Source of the DNA: Granulicoccus phenolivorans DSM 17626 = NBRC 107789 = JCM 15570
GTDB taxonomy: Bacteria; Actinomycetota; Actinomycetes; Propionibacteriales; Propionibacteriaceae
DNA: 58,186 nt
Reading direction: 5' to 3'
Assembly: GCF_000423085.1 (NCBI RefSeq)
Contig: NZ_AUHH01000027.1
Coordinates: 1-58,186, forward strand
A program made the translations under genes and the position numbers. Under the pieces are notes generated by a model. That model did not search any database and was not told the origin of the DNA. It saw nothing but the letters and a program-made list of their open reading frames with translations. This document shows positions 34,246-42,117 of the stretch, piece after piece; position 1 is the first letter of the stretch, and every line of letters begins with the position of its first letter.

Positions 34246-34824
34246 ATGACCGAGACCCTGCCCGGCTTCCGGGCCGAATGCCGCCTGCCCCGGGCGACGC
34301 TGCCGGTGGCGGACGGCTATCTGGCCGACGCACAGGACCCGCGCTGGGCGGAGCTCGTGCCCACCACGGTGGCGTGCGCCTGGACCAGCGCCGACCGCGA
34401 CCCGCGCGACGCCCGCGACGCGTGGGTCCGGCACTTCACCGACGTGCACCGCCACCGCCGCCCGCGCCCCGCTCGCACCGCGGGAGCGCCCCGCACCGCG
34501 GTGACCGGCACCGACCCGACCCCGGAGCAGGCGCAGGCCGCCGCGGCCGGGTTCCGGGCCGCGACCGACTACCGCTGGCTCGAACAGGACCCGACCATCC
34601 CGCCCGACCACCCTGACCGGTGGCGGGAACGCACCGGCCAGTACTGGTGTGCCGCCGCGGAGCCGGGCCAGGTCTGGGTGATCCCGGACCGGCCGCTGCC
34701 CTGCGGGGCGAGCCTGGTCCGGCTGCGCAAGGCCCCGCCCGACCGGCGGGTCTGGCAGCGCTCCGCCGCGTGGCTGGACGGGGTCGTGCTCGAGGAGCGC
34801 GCCCGGCTCCGGCCCGCGGCCTGA
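34246..34824 (+). CDS. Hypothetical protein
   Basis: 192 residues rich in Trp and charged residues (TTVACAWTSADRDPRDARDA, then WVRHFTDVHRHRRPRPA). ATG at 34246 follows AAAGGATCACCGGC. There is no membrane segment and no known motif. It is transcribed with its neighbours, spacing over 200 bp. Confidence 0.6.
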   Translation: MTETLPGFRAECRLPRATLPVADGYLADAQDPRWAELVPTTVACAWTSADRDPRDARDAWVRHFTDVHRHRRPRPARTAGAPRTAVTGTDPTPEQAQAAAAGFRAATDYRWLEQDPTIPPDHPDRWRERTGQYWCAAAEPGQVWVIPDRPLPCGASLVRLRKAPPDRRVWQRSAAWLDGVVLEERARLRPAA

Positions 34825-35006
34825 CCTCCGCGCGCCACCCCGGAACAGGAGCCCACCGAGGGACCTCTCCCTCGACCTCCTGGCCGGCCGGATCCCTGGA
34901 GGCGGCCGGTGTCGCCGGTGTCGCCGGACGTCCCGCCCCCACCAGCCCGCGCCCCACCCTCCCCGGGGCCTCCGCAGCCGCCCCCACCGGGCCCCATGCG
35001 ACCCCG

Positions 35007-35330
35007 ATGACCCGATCGGAGCACGACCATGAACTTCTTCCACAACCCGTTCCGGCGCAACCGCCGCAGCAGCGTCCTGCCCGCGGAGGGTACGCGTCCC
35101 GGATGCCGCGCCAGGTGCGGGAGCACCTGGATTCCGCCCTGCGGGATTGGCTGCGGTTCCTCCCCGAGGAGCCGGGGATCTACGAGGACGGCCACGGCGA
35201 CTACTGGGAGTTGCACGCCGACGGCTCCTGGACCGACCACCTGGGACAGACCCGGGGGCCCGAATGGCAGGGCCTGGTGGCCCTGTTCGGCCCGATGACG
35301 CGGGTGACCGCCGGGACCGGCCGGGGGTGA
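35007..35330 (+). CDS. Hypothetical protein, start or frame uncertain
   Basis: The supported part is the C-terminal 75 residues from ATG 35103, MPRQVREHLDSALRDWLRFL, then EEPGIYEDGHGDYWELHADG, ending in a Gly-rich tail. The frame is open from ATG 35007, but that codon has no binding site. In a different frame ATG 35029 has GGAGCACGACC upstream and begins MNFFHNPFRRNRRSS; a single shift near the GCGGAGGG tract at about 35087 would join it to the conserved part. So either the start is 35103 or the gene carries a frameshift. The function is unknown. whiB follows after one base. Confidence 0.5.
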   Translation: MTRSEHDHELLPQPVPAQPPQQRPARGGYASRMPRQVREHLDSALRDWLRFLPEEPGIYEDGHGDYWELHADGSWTDHLGQTRGPEWQGLVALFGPMTRVTAGTGRG

Positions 35331-35331
35331 G

Positions 35332-35733
35332 ATGAAGATCCATCCGCTCCGGGATCTCGCGTGGCAGGAGCAGGCGCTGTGCGCCCAGACGATCCCGGCG
35401 GCCGCGCAACCGGAGGTCTTCTTCCCCGAACCCGGCGGCTCCGGCGTACTCGCCAAGAAGATCTGCGCCCGCTGTGCCGTCCGCGTCGCCTGCCTGGACT
35501 ACGCGCTGGAGACGAATGTCCGGCACGGGATCTGGGGCGGCCTGGCCGAGGCCGAACGGACCCGGATCCGTCGCGCCGCCGGGACGGGCGGCACCAAGCA
35601 CGCCCGGGACGCCCGCATCCGGCGGCTGGCCGACGCCGGCCTCGGCACCCGGGCCATCGCCGGCCGGCTCGACCTGGACGAGCGCACCGTGCGCCGCGTC
35701 CTGGACCGGACCGACCTGCCCGAGGCCGGCTGA
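35332..35733 (+). CDS. WhiB-family regulator with extra helix-turn-helix tail
   Basis: 133 residues. It has the four cluster cysteines of WhiB proteins (Cys17, Cys45, Cys48, Cys54 in CxxCxxxxxC) and the GIWGG turn (residues 66-70). These proteins bind a [4Fe-4S] cluster and the sigma factor to control transcription. The C-terminal 45 residues (DARIRRLADAGLGTRAIAGR, then LDLDERTVRRVLDRT) form a resolvase-like helix-turn-helix. This is an addition to the usual basic tail and would give its own DNA recognition. WhiB genes are frequent on actinobacterial plasmids and phages. It may control the small genes around it. Confidence 0.88.
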   Translation: MKIHPLRDLAWQEQALCAQTIPAAAQPEVFFPEPGGSGVLAKKICARCAVRVACLDYALETNVRHGIWGGLAEAERTRIRRAAGTGGTKHARDARIRRLADAGLGTRAIAGRLDLDERTVRRVLDRTDLPEAG

Positions 35734-35850
35734 CGCGGGCCGACCCCTCTGCCGCACTCCGCGCCGACCACTCCGCCTCGCGCAGCGATGCCGCTGACGC
35801 GAGTCCGGACCTCGCTTCCTCCCCACCGTTTCGATCCCCAGGAGCCCCCC

Positions 35851-36297
35851 GTGTCCCCCTTCCCCGATGACCTGGACGCCGGCCTGCTGCCGTCGACCGA
35901 CCCCACCTGCCAGCCCGAGGCACGCCTGATCGAGCCTGTGCTCGGCGCCATCCGGATTGCCGTCGACACCGGCAGCATCACCGCGGCCCAGGCGTTCGCC
36001 GGCCGGATCTACCGCCGCAAGACGACCAACGACCTCACGCCGTTCGGGGCGTCCCCGGACGGGACCTACGGCTCCGCCGACGACGACGTCTACCTCGAGC
36101 TCGGCGTCCGGGTGCCGTCGTCGGCGGCCTCCCCGGTGCGCGACGCGATCCGCGCCGTCGAGGCCACGGTGCTCGACCAGCGCCTGTGGGACGCCCACCT
36201 GCGTCTGGAGCAGGCGCGGCGGCGCACCGCCTCCTCGCAGCAGGACGAGGCCCGGATCCGGGACGAGATGGTTCGTCTCTTCGGCAGCCTGCCCTGA
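35851..36297 (+). CDS. Hypothetical protein
   Basis: 148 residues from GTG 35851, preceded by GGAGCCCCCC. Features include PEARLIEPVLGAIRIAVDTG, a basic IYRRKTTND and a helical C-terminus (LWDAHLRLEQARRRTASSQQ). No family is recognised. It is the first of three closely spaced small genes. Confidence 0.6.
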   Translation: MSPFPDDLDAGLLPSTDPTCQPEARLIEPVLGAIRIAVDTGSITAAQAFAGRIYRRKTTNDLTPFGASPDGTYGSADDDVYLELGVRVPSSAASPVRDAIRAVEATVLDQRLWDAHLRLEQARRRTASSQQDEARIRDEMVRLFGSLP

Positions 36298-36324
36298 TCC
36301 CCCCACCCGACCCAGGAGCCCCCG

Positions 36325-36672
36325 ATGACCGGCCTGTTCACCCAGCCCGCCGACGCCGTCCTCGACGACGTCGGCGCGTTCTACACCGGGGGAGTGCTGC
36401 CCTGGTTCCACAGCGCCGTCCGGAGCCGGACCGACCCGCACCGGCTCGCGGTGACCCTGTGGGACCCCGAGGCCGCCACCGAGGGCGGCGCGCTCCGCGT
36501 CTACACCCTGACCGCCACCGACCTCAAGAACGCCGTGCGCGAGGCCCGGCGCCGCGGCTACCGGCTGTGCTGCGCCGCCGACGTCACCGGGGAGGGCATC
36601 GGCTCCGGCTGCGCCTGGGACTTCGACGTCATCGTGCAGACCGCCTGCTACGGCGAGCTGGTCTTCGGCTGA
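36325..36672 (+). CDS. Hypothetical protein
   Basis: 115 residues starting MTGLFTQPADAVLDDVGAFY; a predicted alpha/beta protein with a Cys-rich stretch (RLCCAADVTGEGIGSGCAWD). ATG at 36325 follows CAGGAGCCCCCG, 27 bp after the previous gene. The function is unknown. Confidence 0.6.
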   Translation: MTGLFTQPADAVLDDVGAFYTGGVLPWFHSAVRSRTDPHRLAVTLWDPEAATEGGALRVYTLTATDLKNAVREARRRGYRLCCAADVTGEGIGSGCAWDFDVIVQTACYGELVFG

Positions 36673-36704
36673 CCCCGGTACCCCGACGGAACGGAGATCC
36701 CGCC

Positions 36705-36923
36705 ATCACCGACCCCACCCACCGCTGGACCTGCGCCTGCGGCGAACCGATGGCACGCCACCGGGGAGACGGCGACCAGTGCTGCCCGGCCTGCGGGCAG
36801 TGGTTCAACGCCGTCGGCCAGCGCCTGCGCCCCGACTGGATCGCCAACCCCTCCCTCGGGAACGAGGACCTCGACGACCTGGAGGGGTTCGAGCGGGCCG
36901 CGCTCGCGCGCGAGTCCGCCTGA
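36705..36923 (+). CDS. Zinc-ribbon protein with apparent ATC start
   Basis: About 72 residues: TDPTHRWTCACGEPMARHRG, then DGDQCCPACGQWFN. The CxC ... CCxxC pattern forms a zinc ribbon. No ATG/GTG/TTG lies between the preceding stop and the first cysteines. GGAG at 36693 is correctly spaced from ATC at 36705 (ATCACCGACCCC), one base from ATGACC. Starting at the internal ATG 36750 would delete two cysteines, so initiation at ATC, or a start-codon mutation, is the better reading. Confidence 0.55.
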   Translation: MTDPTHRWTCACGEPMARHRGDGDQCCPACGQWFNAVGQRLRPDWIANPSLGNEDLDDLEGFERAALARESA

Positions 36924-36997
36924 CGGCACCGCCCCGGCCCCATCCCTCCGGTCCCATCACCCCGGGCGGACCCCACCCCACCACCCCGCCGACCGGC

Positions 36998-37118
36998 CGG
37001 ACAACACCCGCGCGGACCCGGACAACACCGGACCGATGCGGACAACACCCGGGCGGTTCGGACACCACCGGGGCGGTTCGGACAGCACCGGAGCGGTTCG
37101 GACACCACTGCACCGTTT
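36998..37118. repeat. Six 20-bp direct repeats (iteron-like)
   Basis: Units beginning CGGACA start at 36998, 37019, 37039, 37059, 37079 and 37099. The consensus is CGGACAnCACCnGnGCGGTT, with the middle copies most alike. Spacing of 20-21 bp (two helical turns) is not a multiple of three, so it does not reflect a protein repeat. A further 12-bp direct repeat (TTCGGGAGACRC) follows at about 37117-37140. It is typical of iterons bound by an initiator or partition protein. Confidence 0.7.
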
Positions 37119-37181
37119 CGGGAGACGCTTCGGGAGACACCTCACGACCAGAATCGAAGAACCCCGTCCCGAGGAGCTTCG

Positions 37182-37976
37182 ATGACCTTCCGCCACAAAG
37201 AACCCGGACCCCGTCTTCCCCGGCCGAACCGACGCAGGTACGCCCGCCTCGCCGCCGTGCGGCGGCGTCCCCACCCCCGTGACCAGCGCGGCGGCCGCCG
37301 GCGTCACCCCACACCGGCCCGGCACGGCGCCGCATGTGCGTGGTGCCCACGCCCGCTGAGCGGACTCCGGCCGGGGCCGTTCCGCCGCGCCCGGCACCGC
37401 CCCGGCCGTCCGCTCATGCCGAGAAGGGCCGTCCCGATGACCTCCGACCCCCGCCCCGACCCGGCCCCCGCGTCCACCGGACCCACCGGTTTCGAACTGG
37501 CCCGGCTGCAGCTGAGGTCCTTCGAGGCCCGCGAGCACGTGCGGCACCACCTGGGCCGCACCGCGTTCGCCGGGGATGCCCGGATCGCGGCCGTCCACGT
37601 CGAGAACACCGCTCGGGTCGACCGGGTGCACCTCACCGCGTTCGACGACGCCGGTCGTGCCGTCGGCCACGCCACGGTCTACCTGGACGTCCTGACCGAA
37701 CGACTCGACCTCACCGTGGAGTTCAGTCACGACACCACCGGGATGACGGTCCCGCCGCACTCCGACCTGGCGCACGCGGTGGCCCGGGCGGACGGCTGGG
37801 TGGTGGACATGGCCGCGCTGCGGGCCTCCCGGCGCGAGGTGGACGTGGCCCGCACCCGGCGGGCGGCGCTGCTCGCCCTGATCGGCGACCTGCTCGGGTC
37901 CGGTGAGGCCCGCGGGTTCCTGCTGGGCCCCCTGGACCCCACCCGTCCCCGACCGGGCGGTCCGGGCCGGACCTGA
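37182..37976 (+). CDS. Hypothetical protein
   Basis: The conserved-looking part starts at ATG 37437 (MTSDPRPDPAPASTGPTGFE), a 179-residue protein with beta-rich centre (VDRVHLTAFDDAGRAVGHAT) and helical end. That ATG has AGAAGGGCCGTCCCG upstream. The same frame is open from ATG 37182, which has GAGGAGCTTCG, giving 264 residues with an Arg-rich head containing CAWCPRP. I give the longer form but consider either possible. It follows the 20-bp repeat array. The function is unknown. Confidence 0.5.
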   Translation: MTFRHKEPGPRLPRPNRRRYARLAAVRRRPHPRDQRGGRRRHPTPARHGAACAWCPRPLSGLRPGPFRRARHRPGRPLMPRRAVPMTSDPRPDPAPASTGPTGFELARLQLRSFEAREHVRHHLGRTAFAGDARIAAVHVENTARVDRVHLTAFDDAGRAVGHATVYLDVLTERLDLTVEFSHDTTGMTVPPHSDLAHAVARADGWVVDMAALRASRREVDVARTRRAALLALIGDLLGSGEARGFLLGPLDPTRPRPGGPGRT

Positions 37977-38090
37977 CCGCGCATCCGCACGCGTGGACCT
38001 CCGCGGACCGGCTCACGCCGGTCCCGGGGGACGCGGCGGACGGCTCCCCGCCGGAGGCGGACTCGGCCCGGTCGGCTCCCCGGTGACCGG

Positions 38091-38648
38091 TCAGGCGCCC
38101 GGGGTGATCCGCAGCGCGGACCCGGCGTAGATCCGGTTCGGGTCGGTGATCCCGTTGGCCCGCATCAGGATCTCCAGCGGGACGCCGGTCGCCGCGGAGA
38201 TCCCGCTCAACGTGTCGCCCCACCGGACCACCCAGATCCACGATCCGTCGGGCGGGGCCGGCGCGGGCGACGGCGGGACCGGTGTCGCCGGCTCCACCGG
38301 GACCGGTGCGGCCGGCGTCTCGTACGCATCGGGTACCCCGTTGCGGTTCGCATCCGGCAACCGGAGCCACCCCGGCTCGGCGGACGCCGCCACCGGGCCG
38401 GGCACCGGACCCGCCGCCGGATCCGCGACCGCCAGCTGGGTGACCCCGACCCCGGCGGCCACTACGGCCGCGCCCACCATCAGACCCGCCGCGAGCACCG
38501 GCCCCGCCCCGAAGCCGAGCGGTCCCCGCCGGCCCCCGGAAGCCGGGGCCTGCGCAGCCGGGCCCGCCGTCTCCGGGGCGGCTGTCTCCGGGGCCGCCGG
38601 CCGGGGCGGGCGCGGTACCGCCGTGCTGAGGTCTTTCGTCCCGGACAT
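38091..38648 (-). CDS. Membrane-anchored LysM protein
   Basis: 185 residues. A Pro/Ala-rich cytoplasmic head is followed by one membrane segment ([20 protein letters not shown], about residues 48-70), a Pro-rich linker and a C-terminal LysM domain ([20 protein letters not shown], then [20 protein letters not shown]). A type II topology would place LysM outside, bound to peptidoglycan. The linker also holds [13 protein letters not shown], a calcium-binding-like loop. ATG at 38648 follows GAAAGGGCCGGG. It is divergent from the 38.8-51.7 kb operon, so it may be co-regulated with it. Confidence 0.75.
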   Translation of the reverse strand: MSGTKDLSTAVPRPPRPAAPETAAPETAGPAAQAPASGGRRGPLGFGAGPVLAAGLMVGAAVVAAGVGVTQLAVADPAAGPVPGPVAASAEPGWLRLPDANRNGVPDAYETPAAPVPVEPATPVPPSPAPAPPDGSWIWVVRWGDTLSGISAATGVPLEILMRANGITDPNRIYAGSALRITPGA

Positions 38649-38668
38649 CCCGGCCCTTTCACTCGATC

Positions 38669-38699
38669 CTATTGATTCATGCCTCCATTCTATCAATAG
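38669..38699. promoter_or_regulatory. Inverted repeat in the divergent promoter region
   Basis: CTATTGAT at 38669-38676 is repeated inverted as ATCAATAG at 38692-38699. The right half is itself nearly palindromic (TCTAT-CA-ATAGA). It lies in an AT-rich island between the LysM gene and the rightward operon. It resembles the operators at 4086 and 14802. Confidence 0.55.
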
Positions 38700-38789
38700 A
38701 CGTATCATTGTGGTGTCGGCGGATGCCCGGGCGGACGTATCTCCCGGGACCCGGCGCCGCGACCCCTCCGCACCCCGAAGGAACCCACC

Positions 38790-39701
38790 ATGGCCAACTA
38801 CGCCGTCTCCGCCCACCAGCTGACCGAGGGCGGCACCGTCCTGGTCCGCGGCACGCTCGGCTACTCCCGGCTGACCCGCCTGATCGACGGTGAGGACCTG
38901 GTCCGCAGCAACCAGCGCAAGATCGCCGCCGGGATGAACCCGGTCACCAAGCCGCACACCACCGTGACCGTCGCCCAGGCCGAGGTCCTGTACGCCGACC
39001 CGGCAGCCCCGACCATCGACGAGCGGTTCGTGGCCGAGCGCTGCTACCTCTCGCCCAAGCACCCGGACAAGGGGCCCCAGTATTCGATCGACTCGAAGGG
39101 CCAGACCCTGCCGATCATCGCGATCCCCGACGGCGCGGGGACCTACACCCAGGACACCTCCGGCCGTGAGCTGGCCGCCGATCTGACGGTGTCCCTCGTC
39201 CTCCGGGTCTACAAGCCGCAGAACTTCGCCAACTGCGGCCTGGCCCTGGACCAGGTGATCGTGCACGAGCCGGTCAAGTACTACGGCGGGGGCGTGAACA
39301 CCGCCGAGCTGGCGGCCCGTGGGATCGTGTTCAGCACGCCGCCGCGCGCGATCCGCGCCGCCGATGCGACGCCCGCCGGCCAGGTCCCGCCGGTCCCGGC
39401 CGACGGCGCCGTCCCCGGCAGTGCCGTCCCCGGCCTCGAGGCCGCGCCGGCGCTGGTGCTGCCGGAGCCGATGGCCGACGCCCCGGTGCCGACCGCGATC
39501 CCGGCCGTCACCGGGGCGGGGCCGGCGCCCGAGCCTCGCGCGGGGGAGACCCCGGAGCAGAAGCTGGCCCGGCTGGAGGCCGAGAACGCCGCCCTGCGCG
39601 GCGGCGGATCCGCCTTCGGGGACCCCGTCGGGGCCGGCGTGGGCAGCCCCTGGGACCAGGGCGGCCACCCCGTCACCGGCGGCATCGCCTACGAGGGCTG
39701 A
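38790..39701 (+). CDS. Conserved-looking protein, candidate ssDNA-binding
   Basis: 303 residues. The first 175 are beta-rich ([40 protein letters not shown], then [19 protein letters not shown]), a layout reminiscent of phage gp2.5-like OB-fold proteins. The rest is a long Pro/Ala/Val linker and a short coiled coil ([16 protein letters not shown]), ending IAYEG. The position at the head of the AEP primase operon fits a DNA-binding role. There is no diagnostic motif, so this is a guess from pattern and context. ATG at 38790 follows CGAAGGAACCCACC. Confidence 0.5.
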   Translation: MANYAVSAHQLTEGGTVLVRGTLGYSRLTRLIDGEDLVRSNQRKIAAGMNPVTKPHTTVTVAQAEVLYADPAAPTIDERFVAERCYLSPKHPDKGPQYSIDSKGQTLPIIAIPDGAGTYTQDTSGRELAADLTVSLVLRVYKPQNFANCGLALDQVIVHEPVKYYGGGVNTAELAARGIVFSTPPRAIRAADATPAGQVPPVPADGAVPGSAVPGLEAAPALVLPEPMADAPVPTAIPAVTGAGPAPEPRAGETPEQKLARLEAENAALRGGGSAFGDPVGAGVGSPWDQGGHPVTGGIAYEG

Positions 39702-39777
39702 GCACCGGGCGCCTCCGCCCCGCCGCCGGCGCCGGGCCGGCGCACCCGGTTGATCCCGCCGCACCGAGAGGAGTCGC

Positions 39778-40836
39778 GTGCCCGCCTTCGACCCGCGGAT
39801 CACCTTCGGGGAGTTCTACCGCAATCCGGTGATCCGCAGCCTCGCGCCCGCCAGCCGCTGGACCGTCTCCGGCCGGCTCGGGGACCTGGCGCCCACGGAC
39901 GCCGCAGGGCCGCCGGCCGGCGGCGGCCCCACCTACAAGGCCCCGATCGACGCCCGGGAACTGATCCGCACCGGCCGGGTCCGGGGCGCCTGGGCGGTCG
40001 ACCGGGCCTGCCTGGTCACCCTCGACGAGCTGACCCGCCACGTGCCGCGGGCCAGCAACGTCGCCTTCCACGTCCAGGCCCAGACCGACGGGGTGCTCGT
40101 GCTCGACATCGAGCCCAGCTGCCCGCCCGACCTCGCCGACGACCTGTTGCGGCTGCCCGGCCTGCTCTACACCGAGCAGTCCATGTCCGGGCTCGGCTTC
40201 CACGCCCTCGCCCCGCTCCCGGCCAACTTCCGGGACTTCCCGGCCGCGACCCGGATGCGCCGGCTGCAGGAGGAGCACCGCTGGTTCGAGCTGCTGCTCG
40301 ACCACTGGATCACCTTCACCCGCCGTCCCGTGGCGGCAACCGTCCGCGCCCGGATCGCCGGCCGGACCACCCCGCCCCGGGTCGCCTCGGTCGCCGCGCT
40401 GTACGCCCAACTCGCCGGGTCCGCGCGCCCCACCGCCCGTCCCGCGGCGCTCGATCTGGGCCCCGGGATGCCGGAGATCCCGCACGCGGACGCGATCGTG
40501 CGGCAGACCCTGGACCGGGTCCGGGGCCGGCTGCGGACCCCGGCGGACTTCCACCACGACCTGTCCCGCTGGGAGTTCTCGGTGCTGGGGGCCCTGCACC
40601 ACGCGATGCGCGGCCCGCTGGCCACCCGGACCGCGTTCGGCACCCGCTACCCGCCCGCCGCGCAGGCCCGGCTGCTCTACCTGGCCGCCCGCGCCGTCCT
40701 GCCGCACCGGCCCAAGCACGACGAACGCCGCCACGGCCGCCCGTTCCTGCTCGACCGGGCCGCGGCCCTGATCGCCGAACGCGAGGCCGCACGGTCCACC
40801 CCCGATCCTTCCTCCGACACAAAGGTCACCCCGTGA
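39778..40836 (+). CDS. AEP (prim-pol)-like primase, divergent
   Basis: 352 residues. Segment 95-185 follows the archaeo-eukaryotic primase pattern of NrS-1-like prim-pols: VLVLDIEPS (Asp110, Glu112), [18 protein letters not shown] (Ser137, His142) and WITFTRRPV. In known prim-pols these correspond to DxD/E, SxxGxH and the third strand. The first motif uses DIE and the third lacks the usual strong signature, so activity is uncertain. The C-terminal 150 residues are helical (PriCT-like in position). The start is GTG 39778 after GAGAGGAGTCGC. The stop overlaps the next start (GTGA). It probably makes primers for the element's polymerase. Confidence 0.65.
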   Translation: MPAFDPRITFGEFYRNPVIRSLAPASRWTVSGRLGDLAPTDAAGPPAGGGPTYKAPIDARELIRTGRVRGAWAVDRACLVTLDELTRHVPRASNVAFHVQAQTDGVLVLDIEPSCPPDLADDLLRLPGLLYTEQSMSGLGFHALAPLPANFRDFPAATRMRRLQEEHRWFELLLDHWITFTRRPVAATVRARIAGRTTPPRVASVAALYAQLAGSARPTARPAALDLGPGMPEIPHADAIVRQTLDRVRGRLRTPADFHHDLSRWEFSVLGALHHAMRGPLATRTAFGTRYPPAAQARLLYLAARAVLPHRPKHDERRHGRPFLLDRAAALIAEREAARSTPDPSSDTKVTP

Positions 40837-42080
40837 AGTTCAACGACACGCTCACCACGCTCGTCCGGCAGGCCCTCGAGGTCGGCGCGACCCCGGCCCT
40901 GATGGGGGAGCCGGGCATCGGCAAGTCCTCCTTCGTCGCGGACCTGGCCTACGCCATGGGCACCCGGGCCTTCGTCCTGCCCTGCAACCAGCTGGCCGAC
41001 AAGGCCGACCTGACCGGCGCCCGCCTGGTGCCCTACACCCGGGCCGACGGCACCGAGACCTACAAACAGGTCTTCTATCCGCATCAGGTCATTCAGGAGT
41101 GCATCGAGTACGCCGAGGCCAACCCCCGGGAACGGCCGCTGCTGTTTCTCGACGAGATCAACCGGACCACCTCCGACGTCACCAGCGGTGCGCTGACCCT
41201 GGTCACCCTGCGCCGGATGGGCCACGTCACCCTGCCCGCCAACGTGCGCCTGCTGGTCGCGGGCAACGACCGGGGCAATGTCACCGCGCTCGACGAGGCA
41301 TCCCTGTCCCGCTTCGTCATCGTTCGGGTGGAACCGGACGCTGGCACGCTGATGTCGGTGCTCGGCGACGCGCTCCATCCCTGGGTGCGCAAGGTGCTCA
41401 CCCAGTTCCCCAATCTGGTCTTCCAGAAGTCGACCCCGACCGCCCTGGTCGCCGACGGCCGCAGCGACGACGACGGCGACGACAACACGGTCACTATGGC
41501 CGAGCTGTTCGACGGCGGGGAGGAGATGAACCAGCTCACCACCCCGCGCACGATCGACAACCTGTCCCGGTGGCTGAGCGCCGCGGACCGGCAGGAGCTG
41601 GCCTCCTACCTGGCCACGCCCGTCCAGATCGGGGCCCGGGAGACGACCCAGCTCAACGAGATCTGCGAGGCCTTCACCGGCGACACGATGTTCACCACCC
41701 AGGTGGTGGCCACGATCGCCGAGGATCTGGCCTCCGGCAGCGGGGGAGCCACGCCGAATCAGATCACCGTGCCGAAGCCGACCTGCTACCCCGACCTCAA
41801 GGCGGCCGGGACGGTCAGCGACCTGGAGACCCTGATCGCCGGGCTGACCCAGAACGAGATCTCCGGATCCCTGGTGTTCGCCCTCCGGGAGCACGCCGAC
41901 AACACCCGGCTGCTGGAGCACCTGGCCCAGGCCCTGACCGAGCTCCAGCAGGAGCACCTGCGCACGCTGCTGGCGCTGGCCGCGGCGGGGCAGCTGAACC
42001 GGCAGAACCAGGAGGCGCTGTTCGACAGCGACGCCCCGGTCGTCGACAAGATCCAGCCGCTGCTGGCGGCGTTCCTCTGA
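40833..42080 (+). CDS. MoxR-family AAA+ ATPase
   Basis: 415 residues. Walker A is GEPGIGKSS (residues 25-33), Walker B PLLFLDEIN (residues 102-110), then RLLVAGNDRG (sensor 1) and LDEASLSRFVIV (arginine finger). MoxR ATPases act with VWA-domain proteins as chaperones or remodelling machines, and the next gene encodes such a VWA protein. GTG at 40833 overlaps the primase stop. An acidic insertion (DGRSDDDGDDNTVTMAELFD, around residue 210) and a long helical C-terminus are present. The target is unknown. Confidence 0.85.
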   Translation: MKFNDTLTTLVRQALEVGATPALMGEPGIGKSSFVADLAYAMGTRAFVLPCNQLADKADLTGARLVPYTRADGTETYKQVFYPHQVIQECIEYAEANPRERPLLFLDEINRTTSDVTSGALTLVTLRRMGHVTLPANVRLLVAGNDRGNVTALDEASLSRFVIVRVEPDAGTLMSVLGDALHPWVRKVLTQFPNLVFQKSTPTALVADGRSDDDGDDNTVTMAELFDGGEEMNQLTTPRTIDNLSRWLSAADRQELASYLATPVQIGARETTQLNEICEAFTGDTMFTTQVVATIAEDLASGSGGATPNQITVPKPTCYPDLKAAGTVSDLETLIAGLTQNEISGSLVFALREHADNTRLLEHLAQALTELQQEHLRTLLALAAAGQLNRQNQEALFDSDAPVVDKIQPLLAAFL

Positions 42081-42117
42081 CCGGCGGCCCGGCCGCCGTC
42101 CCCCGAAGGAGATGCCC

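Noticed and set aside
36998-37118. Repeat domain of a protein
   Set aside because: The 20-bp phase is not a multiple of three and no frame across it has a start with a binding site.
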